Source: Benincasa hispida
Taxonomy: Eukaryota > Streptophyta > Magnoliopsida > Cucurbitales > Cucurbitaceae
DNA: 64,000 nt
NCBI RefSeq assembly: GCF_009727055.1
Contig: NC_052351.1
Location: 57,604,379-57,668,378, forward strand
Direction of reading: 5' to 3'
The first letter of the stretch is position 1. Each line of letters opens with the position of its first letter. Shown in pieces: positions 56,018 through 64,000 of this stretch. The translations under genes and the position numbers were made by a program. A model generated the notes under the pieces. The model searched no databases, was not told the origin of the DNA, and was given only the letters and a program-made list of their open reading frames with translations.

Positions 56018-57881
56018 GCTTTCATGGTTACATTGTTTGTGTAGGATTGTATCAACAGCAGCAAAAGCACAAGGATCATCTAAGCACTCAAATTCACTAA
56101 TTTTGGCATAATATAAAGCATGCTTCTGTAGAAAAATGGGTTTCAAGACATACCTCTTGTAAAACTTCTTCAAAGCTCCTTCTCCAGCTACAATCTTCTC
56201 CATATCTTGTTGTAGACCACCTAAGATCTTTCTTAATATTCTCTTGGTGCTCTAAATTGAGTTGTGAGACTCAAAATAAGCTTGAATCAAGGGATGAAGG
56301 AGAAAATCTTACTGCAACAACCTTGTTGAAGAACCATTCTTCAAACCGAATTTTCTCTAAAATTCCCTATAGATTTCATGCCCGATTTTCACTCCAGTCT
56401 CTTCATTTTATTACAGATCAACATGCAAAGAGAAGAGTCGCATGAGTTGCAGCTTATGCTTGGAGAAGACAAGGCCAAGATATTGCAATATGTGTGAGCT
56501 TCAAAGATGGATAATGGGAAAACATCTTTTTCCATTTTGTGTGTTTTGTTTACCAATTTTCCAATTTTATCTAAAAATCAAAATTTTATTTTAAAAAAGA
56601 AAATTTAATTAATTTCATAAATTAATTATTAAATAAAACTTAATTAATTTAATATCAAATATTAAATTAATTTTAACCATATCCATCTATATATTTAAAT
56701 CATATTTAAATATATAAATTCTCCTATTCTGTTTAATTCTAAAATTAAACATATAATTATATCTCATATAATTACTAATTCCCTTAATTCTGATTTGAAT
56801 GTTTCAAATTAACTTATCATGCTACTCTAGAGCTAGTCCGTTACGAGCTAGTAGGGGGACCTCGCAGACCTACAGATCATGGGCTCCAATGATCCGAGAT
56901 TAATTGGCTAAATTCATTAGACCAAATTAATCCCCATTTGTTAACTAATGGGTCATTCCACTAAAGCCCATAGTTGCACTCCCCTCACTGTAGATATATT
57001 ATGTCCATATGATTTAACCATAATTAGCAAGTCGACCCTTCACAGGTTGTTCATAATAACGGCTGAGTCAATATCTATTTTACCCTTGAGATTACTTCTT
57101 ATTCCTCAAGTCTCTAACTGATCATCTAATGAAGAACTTGTTTGTGATCCAATCACCAAACCAAACTCTCTCAGCCTAGTGGGCGGGTGGGGACCCTTGT
57201 TCAAGACCTGGATTCAGTACTTAAGAGAACAACCTTTCTCCTATCCCTAAATCGGGTAGGTGGAAATTCTTCTTAACCCTATGTCCCCAGCTATCTATCC
57301 GGTCTTACCCCTAAATGAGAGTCTTATTTGAGTCGGCGTTGTTGAGCCAACCCTTAACTAATGCAAATCTTAAGGCAATCCCGAATAAACAGGAGTTCAT
57401 AGTTAGCTTTAGGATAAGATCGAGTTACCTAGGTCCATCTAGGTGAATTAGTCATTCTTAAACAGTAAACAACATTAATAAAGTAAGAGTGACTTATTTC
57501 TTGGTTCCTGATCTTAAGCAAACTCATTGCATAAGACGACCCACTCCTCAATGTCATAACAATGTACGAATTAGGATCACATCGTATGTAGCACTTTACA
57601 ACTCTTTGTAACAACTACAGAGTAGGCCGCATCCAATGGTGTTTACTAGAATAAGGTACCCACACCTCATTCATGGACCATAGATCATTTTGACTATTTA
57701 CTCGAACCTGATCCACTCTTATGTCTCCACATAAAGTTAGAGTACTTATACAATATTCATGGTCTTAGTTGATTGGATTTAGACTTTCAATACAATTTAT
57801 GAGAATCAATAACAAGTATATTGAAATAGAAAATGTTTATCATTTTACAAACTACGAGTTTTTAGGACATAAAACCCAACA
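56018..57881 (-). repeat. Copia LTR family C, minus strand (second copy)
   Basis: Near-identical to 41991-43873 apart from scattered one-base indels; the same truncation point next to the same gypsy LTR. Confidence 0.82.
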
Positions 57882-58042
57882 ATTGAGGGTCCACCTTCAG
57901 AGCATGGGTCTACAGGATCGCCCGCGGCTGGACTAGGGCAAGTGGGAGATTTTCTTGTACAGGGCTTTTATGCCCTAGTTTATTGTTTTGTACTAGTTTT
58001 ATGTACACCTCACTTCACTTTAGGACAAGTGGGGGATTTTTC
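57882..58042 (+). pseudogene. pol: Copia RNase H tail and 3' untranslated region (second copy)
   Basis: It repeats 43874-44039 (TTGAGGGTCCACCTTCAGAGC, the GGGCAAGTGGGAGAT tract, TGCCCTAGTTTATTG). Only the last few RNase H codons remain. Confidence 0.65.
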
Positions 58043-60133
58043 GGGTTGATGCCCTAAAGTCTTGTGTCCCGTAGTTTGTAAATTGTTTGTATGAACGCTT
58101 GTGTTGTATAATATATGATATTTACTTCACATCTTGATTTTGCTCAGTTGTATATTTTATTTGCTTTACCACAAACCAATAAACATAAAATCCCTGGTTT
58201 ACTGTATGTAACTTAAGCATGTATGTGGTGACATACAAGTGGATCATGTCTTGAGTGATAACCAAAATGGTCTGTATTATATGGATATAGGAGGGAAACC
58301 TTATCCTGGTAACACTACGAATGCGGCCTGTTTTGTGGAATGGTCACAAGTGTTGTGACTTGTCACATATTGTCCGATCCTGATCATTCGTGTAGGGAAC
58401 GTGCGAACAGGGCCGTCCTATATAAAGAGTTTGTATAAGACCTGACCACGAAGTGTTAACGTCTCGTTATATAACACCGTTCATGACAGAGAATTCACTT
58501 CACTAGGATGACCGTATACATGACCTCAATCTTGAGTGAGTTGGGAACTCCTGCCATTGAGGGCGATCCTCTTATTTGTATGGGTGTGAGTGGCTAGGTC
58601 ATCGATTCAAACCTACCATTTTGGGGATTCTTCTGATTTGGGATCTGGGAACTCAGCTACACAAGATGGAATTCACTCCTTCTTCGAAGCAGGGACAAGT
58701 AGATAGATAGCTCCCTTAAGGACTGATTCCAGGGCTTGAACGATGTGGCGCCACATACCTTCTCTTGGCCCGAGAGGTGTTCACACATAGTTGGACTATG
58801 TTGTATTGTTCATTAGAGGAATCAATGGTACTTAAGAAGTGAGATGTAACTACAGGGGCAAAACAGTAAAATGGCCAACCTGTACTTACGAGCATCTGTG
58901 ATGGGTCATCGTACTCATGATTGGTTATATCTGATGGACATAGAAATATATATGTGGTAAGAAGAGTTCAACTGTTGGTCTTTAGTGGAATGCTTGGTAG
59001 TGAACGGATGGAACTTTGAGCCACAGGTTCATTAGGTCCCCTCGGTAGCTTGGATAAAGTCGAGAATCAGTATTTAGGTCAATTTGAAATGTTTAAATTG
59101 ACAAGAGGGAGTTCGATTATATATGATATAATTTAACTGGTTAATTATATATGATATAATTGGCTAAATGTATGAGATACATTATTTTGGAGGAAATTAG
59201 ATATAAAAATGATTTATATCAAGTGGAGAAGAAATTACTTTAGTAGATATGTGATATCAAACTATAGGGTAAGAATATAATATGATTATATTCTTTAATT
59301 AATAAATTGGTTAATTATGAGATAATACGCCGTATTATTCTCCTAAATCATGCGTTAGTGGGAGCAGCCGCATTCAGTTATGGTAACCGATGAATAATAT
59401 GAAAATTGTTTTCATTTGGCAAAAAGTTCCAAAATTCGCAATTGGTATGGAAACGTAAACTTTCACCTAGCTTGAGAACCTATATGATAGTATGTCATCT
59501 TCTAAACGATCGCACACCAATGCCTAAATGATCGCATGCCTTTCCCTAAACAATAGCTTAGCTTTCCTAAACGATCGCATAGCATGCTATGTTTTCTAAA
59601 TGATCGTTTACCTTTTATTAAACGATCACTTAGTAAAACCTACATGATCGTGTAGCTTCATCTAAACGATAAGCATCCCTACTATACAAGAGCTCTTTCT
59701 CTCCCACTTGTTTATTGTCTACACGATCTGTCTTTTCTCCTACCTCTACCAAATTCACCAAAGACCACACTTTAGATTCTCACTTCGAGAATTCCAAGCG
59801 CTTTAATTGGTGGTGTCATCTCCGTTGTTCACTTGTTCGTGCTTGTTCGAGTTGCTACCATTTGTGTAGACGATCGTGCTACTGCAACCGACTAATTTGC
59901 TGGACGATAGAGTTTGTGTAGAGGTTCTTCCGCTGCTTTTGAGTTTGACGTTTGAAGAGAGTCTTTAACTGGTATGAGAACTCTTTCCCTCGTGTTTTAT
60001 TGTTCAAAGCATGCCGTTAATTAGTGTTAATTTTCATAACTATTTGTTGGAATGTATTTGTTGTATATCGGTCACAATGAAATCGGAAAGATTTGAATGC
60101 GCTCATGGATGTTCTACGTTAAGAGTTCCTTCA
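58043..60133 (+). repeat. Copia LTR family B, plus strand (second copy)
   Basis: Same start, layout and end (GAGTTCCTTCA) as 44040-46150, with fewer apparent insertion errors. The ACGATCGT cluster is at 59500-59670. Confidence 0.82.
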
Positions 60134-60135
60134 AT

Positions 60136-60148
60136 TGGTATCAGAGCC
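60136..60148 (+). other. Primer-binding site (initiator Met tRNA type, second copy)
   Basis: TGGTATCAGAGCC, two bases after the LTR end, as at 46153. Confidence 0.92.
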
Positions 60149-62441
60149 AGGTTCTGATATTCCAATTTTATTGTTGCAACGAATTACATATACGTTCTTG
60201 GTGGTGCATGTCTGCTCTGTTTAATCGTTAAATTGTTGTTGATGTGCGGCTTAATGGAGTTTTCTGGGATGTTAGCCTCATTTTGATTTAATTCTTTTAC
60301 ATTTTTCAGTTGATTGTAAAGGCCCATGCATTTTTGGGCATTATTAATTGTTATCGAGTTTGTAATTCAAAGTCAGTTTGAGTCTTAGGCATTATTAATT
60401 GTTATCGAGTTTGTAATTCAAAGTCAGTTTGAGTCATGAGTCGTTCATGAAGTAGATCGGAGCAAGGGTTGTAGTTCTTCTAGGATTGAGATGATCAAGG
60501 GTTGATCGAGTCGTGTAGACGATAGGGTAAGCGATCGCTGAGTATCGAGTCGTGTAGATGATAGGATGCCCACATATCATTTAATGCGCCCGCGCACTAG
60601 ATGATCTTTTAGCTCAACAAGCGTCATCGCGTAGTCACTTACTAAACGATCGCTTAGCAATGCATGGTAAATCGTTTACCTTTCGCCGCATTAAGCGATT
60701 GCATAGACGATCAGGCTTCGCAGCCTCGTTGTCGTCTAATCGATCGTTTAGCTTTTGTGCCTATCTCCTAATGCACATTGGGCGATCGTTTACATTCGGC
60801 ATTTACTAAACGATGGAGTCCTCCTGGCAATTCAAGTTCCGGTTCGCCTTGAACTAGTTCACTCGGTGGAAAATGTAATAGATAGGGTTATTTCATTCCT
60901 TTTTTTGGTAAAAGGCTCATCCCGGTCCATTAATCCTTAGTTTAATATATGCGATGTATGGTTTTTATATGTCATATGGTATGCAAGTTTAATATATACG
61001 ATGTATGGTTTTTATATGTCATATGGTATGCACATACAGTAAATCCCACCTTAGATTATGCATTGGTCATACATCATCTCTTTATTGTAAGTGTTATAAT
61101 TTAGAGAAGCAAGATTTAATTATGTAAGAGTATGCTCATGCATCATATAATATAAGAGTTATATTTATGCATGCATAAAAGCAATGACATGCATCATCTT
61201 TATATTATAATTGTTATAGTATAAGGGTAAATGGAAAGCATGTTTTCCTTGGTTATTAAGCGTATATGTATAGTAATGACCGGACATTGCATGAAGCATG
61301 ACACATAGGTTACTTTATAAATGTTATAAACACCTTATTGTGCGCAATGATTTTTTAGTTGTTTTCTTTTTAAAAGTTAAGGAGAAATTATAACTAAAAG
61401 CAATAAGAAAGATATGCATGCTGACTTAGGTTTAATTCATGTTTTAAAATGTTTAAAACTTGGATCAAATAGGCTAAGAGCACGATTGTAATATGATTAG
61501 CAACCCTAAGGATTTAATCTTTTAATCAGTTTAATAGGATTAAATTGACTAATAAGAGGTTAAAGTATACCAAATCTATCTATAAGGGACCTTTTGTCTA
61601 ACGCGGGTTCTGTCTAGGCTGGGGTATTTAAGTTGATGGAAACATAACACCCTTACCTGGGAACTTACCTGGAAAAGTGAATTAGATAGATTTGATGCAT
61701 GCATGCAAGTTAAGGACAGTCCATTAAAGTGTTCAAATGTGACTACTTGAACTTATTCATATTTCATAGACAAACGTTGTTTATGAGCGGGAATTTAAAA
61801 AGACGACTTAGACTAAAATCAGTAGTTAGATTATCTAGGTTAATGAATCCCTAGGTAGAACATTCAATGGGAGGTACTTAGGGTATAAGATGCTTTATTT
61901 AAACCTTTCACGGTTCTCCTAAATAGTCCACACCGTGAGATCTATCCTCGGCTTCATGGCACCTTTGGCGTGTACCCGTAATGGATGGTGTTTGGGTATG
62001 TCAATATCAAGGTGGATGGGGAGAGTGTTCATAGTAAGTGGGAGTGGGAAGTGCGACAGCATATCCCTCGGTATCCCTCGGTCTCCCTCGTTGGGTTGTG
62101 CGCATCGCCTCGTGGCACCCTGGGAGTGTCCCCCTAAAGAATGGCAGTCTTGTGCATTTCATTTGATCTCCTGTAAGAGGATAAGGTAACTTAGTCTTTC
62201 ATTCTAATCTGCTTCTTCCCTACAGTGGGCTCATTAAGGCGGGACTTTGGCATCGAAAGCGAGGGGTCACACTTACGCGAACTTGTTAAAGGTTAACAGT
62301 TTTGGACCGAAAAATGGTGGCTGTTAGGTTCAGTTCTAAGAGTTGGTTCTGCCTAATGGTTGAGAATGTCTCATCCCAGCGAAAGGGCATCTGATCACCC
62401 CATCGGTGACGTTTGTCCTGCCTCACTGGGGCATCATTGCA
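60149..62441 (+). other. 5' leader of a family B copia element (second copy)
   Basis: Cleaner version of 46166-48500, including the ACGATCGT-type cluster (60530-60815), the duplicated TTGTTATCGAGTTTGTAATTCA block (60348-60430), and a 50-base repeat of the TATATGCGATGTATGG block (60948-61040). It stops at the gap just short of gag. Confidence 0.72.
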
Positions 62442-62466
62442 NNNNNNNNNNNNNNNNNNNNNNNNN
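62442..62466. other. Assembly gap, 25 N placeholder
   Basis: Sequence on the right is the reverse complement of what should follow on the left. Confidence 1.
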
Positions 62467-62500
62467 GCGGTATAATAACGTGCATTTCTGCCCGTTATCA
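62467..62500 (-). repeat. Start of a gypsy-type LTR, minus strand
   Basis: Complement of TGATAACGGGCAGAAATGCACG, joined to gag at the same base as at 49102. Confidence 0.75.
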
Positions 62501-62946
62501 GTAGACCCATTCAACTTTGCCACATTAAAATGGACCATCATGTTAAACACACATATTCACGAACAGAGGTGCCTTCTTCCATTTGGAGTTGAATATATAT
62601 TTAAGCGCCTCATGATAAGATGTTCAGACGGTTGTCCAAACATCCCCCGTAGGGACTCCATGATCTCACGCGATGAGAACATAAGCTAATGTTTCTTGGC
62701 CAAGACTTCAGAAAGACTTACCAAGATGTAGGCTCAGGCCTTCTCATTCGCCCGTGTCGTATCGATTGTATGCCTCTCAAACATTTTAAGCGGCATTTGG
62801 AGCTGGAATAGGAGGTCAGGGACTCCGTAAGACGACCCATGAGATCCTGCATGATTAGAAACCGTCATGATCATATGTTTCCATTGTCGAAAAATTGTCG
62901 CCAATTAATTTTTCGGTGCTAAGCAAAGCTAACGTGTTGTTTCCAT
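62501..62946 (-). pseudogene. gag: Copia gag N-terminal part, minus strand
   Basis: Counterpart of 48634-49101 with fewer indels. On the minus strand it reads TLALLSTEKLIGDNFS, then IMESLRGMFGQPSEHL, then FNMMVHFNVAKLNGST, but in different frames with stops between. The candidate ATG is 62944-62946. It is truncated after about 150 codons by the same gypsy LTR insertion. Confidence 0.7.
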
Positions 62947-64000
62947 TTTGAAAAAGATATTTTTTGAAAATACGAACAAAAATTTTATTAGATTTGCCAA
63001 ACCACATTCAACCAATTAGTTTTTGCAACAATAGTTTTATTCAGTACCCTAAGTGAAAAACTTCTATTATGCAATGATGCCCCAGCTGAGCAGGACAAAC
63101 GTCACCGATGGGGTGATCAGATGCCCTTTCGCTGGGATGAGACATTCTCAACCATTAGGCAGAACCAACTCTTAAGAACTGAACCTAACAGCCACCATTT
63201 TTCGGTCAAAACTGTTTAACCTTTAACAAGTTCGCGTAAGTGTGACCCCTCGCTTTCGATCCAAAGTCCGCGCCTTTAATGAGCCCACTGTAGGGAAGAA
63301 GCAATTAGAATGAAAGACTAAGTTACCTTATCCTCTTACAGGAGATCAAATGAAATGCCACAAGACTGCCATTCTTAGGGGGACACTCCCAGGGTGCCAC
63401 GAGGCGATGCGCACAACCCAACGAGGGAGACGAGGGATACCGAGGGATATGCTGTCGCACTTCCCACTCCCACTTACTATGAACACTCTCCCCATCCACT
63501 TGATATTGACATACCCAAACACATCCATTACGGGTACACGCCAAAGTGTGCCATGAAGCCGAGGATAGATCTCACGTGTTGGACTATTTAGGAGAACCGT
63601 GAAAGGTTTAAATAAAGCATCTATACCCTAAGTACTCCCATTGAATGTTCTACCCTAGGTCATTCATAACCTAGATAATCTAAACTACTGATTTTAGTCT
63701 AAGTTCGTCTTTTTTAAATTCCGCTCATAAACAACGTTTGTCTATGAAATATGAATAAGTTCAAGTAGTCACATTTGAACACTTTAATGGACTGTCCTTA
63801 ACTTGCATGCATGCATCAAATCTATCTAATTCACTTTTCCAGGTAAGTTCCCAGGTAAGGGTGTTATGTTTATCCATCAACTTAAATACCCCAGCCTAGA
63901 CAGAACCCGCGTTATACAAAAGGTCCCTATAGATAGATTTGGTATACTTTAACCTCTTATTAGTCAATTTTAATCCTATTAAACTGATTAAAAGATTAAA
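62947..64000 (-). other. Copia 5' leader, minus strand
   Basis: Reverse complement of 61513-62441 and of 47530-48630. Frames on both strands near 63323-63591 are not genes. Confidence 0.72.

Noticed and set aside
63323..63591. Overlapping frames on both strands near the window end
   Set aside because: Copia leader sequence; the same frames are broken in the other copies at 48050 and 61935.

Overview
This is plant nuclear DNA, very probably a eudicot. Introns, operons and prokaryotic signals are absent, and almost everything recognisable is a fragment of an LTR retrotransposon. Copia primer-binding sites matching plant initiator-Met tRNA, copia polyproteins, plant-type MITEs and a plant G/C-rich dispersed repeat all fit. 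Overall sequence style suggests a cucurbit, but that is a weak inference. I found no convincing intact host gene.

Layout. (1) 1-3300 and 13089-13683: one decayed copia element (A), with a gag-to-integrase deletion, split by about 9.8 kb of later insertions. (2) 3301-13088: nested insertions. These are a minus-strand copia LTR (family B) itself carrying a short-LTR copia element (3992-6978), a plus-strand family B LTR (8218-10316), and an unidentified C-rich repeat with tandem repeats. (3) 13812-17690: an LTR fragment and a degenerate pair of gypsy-style LTRs. (4) 17690-23239: AT-rich non-coding DNA with a foldback element and a hAT-like MITE. (5) 23240-33756: the best element, a 10.5-kb copia element (D) with two about 1.8-kb LTRs, matching CAAAG target duplications, PBS, polypurine tract and all gag/pol domains, but with stops and frameshifts throughout. 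(6) 33757-37773: flank of unknown origin, then family B LTR pieces and a G/C-rich repeat, ending at an 803-base gap. (7) 39001-54861: gypsy-type LTRs and 3' non-coding regions in both orientations, nested with copia LTRs and a tandem copia arrangement. (8) 54887-62441: a second, indel-noisy copy of about 41005-48500. (9) 62467-64000: inverted sequence forming a hairpin-like arrangement with 61513-62441.

Functionally nothing here acts as a pathway. The gag, protease, integrase, RT and RNase H domains belong to retrotransposons, all disrupted; any present-day mobility would need proteins supplied by other copies. LTR promoters (TATA-like boxes at 4124, 24691 and 40835) are the main candidate regulatory DNA.

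Assembly quality is a major theme. Three palindromic Tn5 mosaic-end junctions (a Nextera mate-pair signature) sit at 11185, 31653 and 35359, each flanked by duplicated sequence. There is a one-N join with an 86-bp repeated flank (25924), two 25-N placeholder gaps (54862, 62442), an indel-diverged 7.4-kb repeat and a terminal inverted repeat. Biological claims across these joins should be treated with caution. The most biologically interesting signals are dense arrays of an ACGATCGT palindrome shared by two copia families, a repeated conserved module in gypsy 3' non-coding DNA, and the shared-LTR tandem copia structure.
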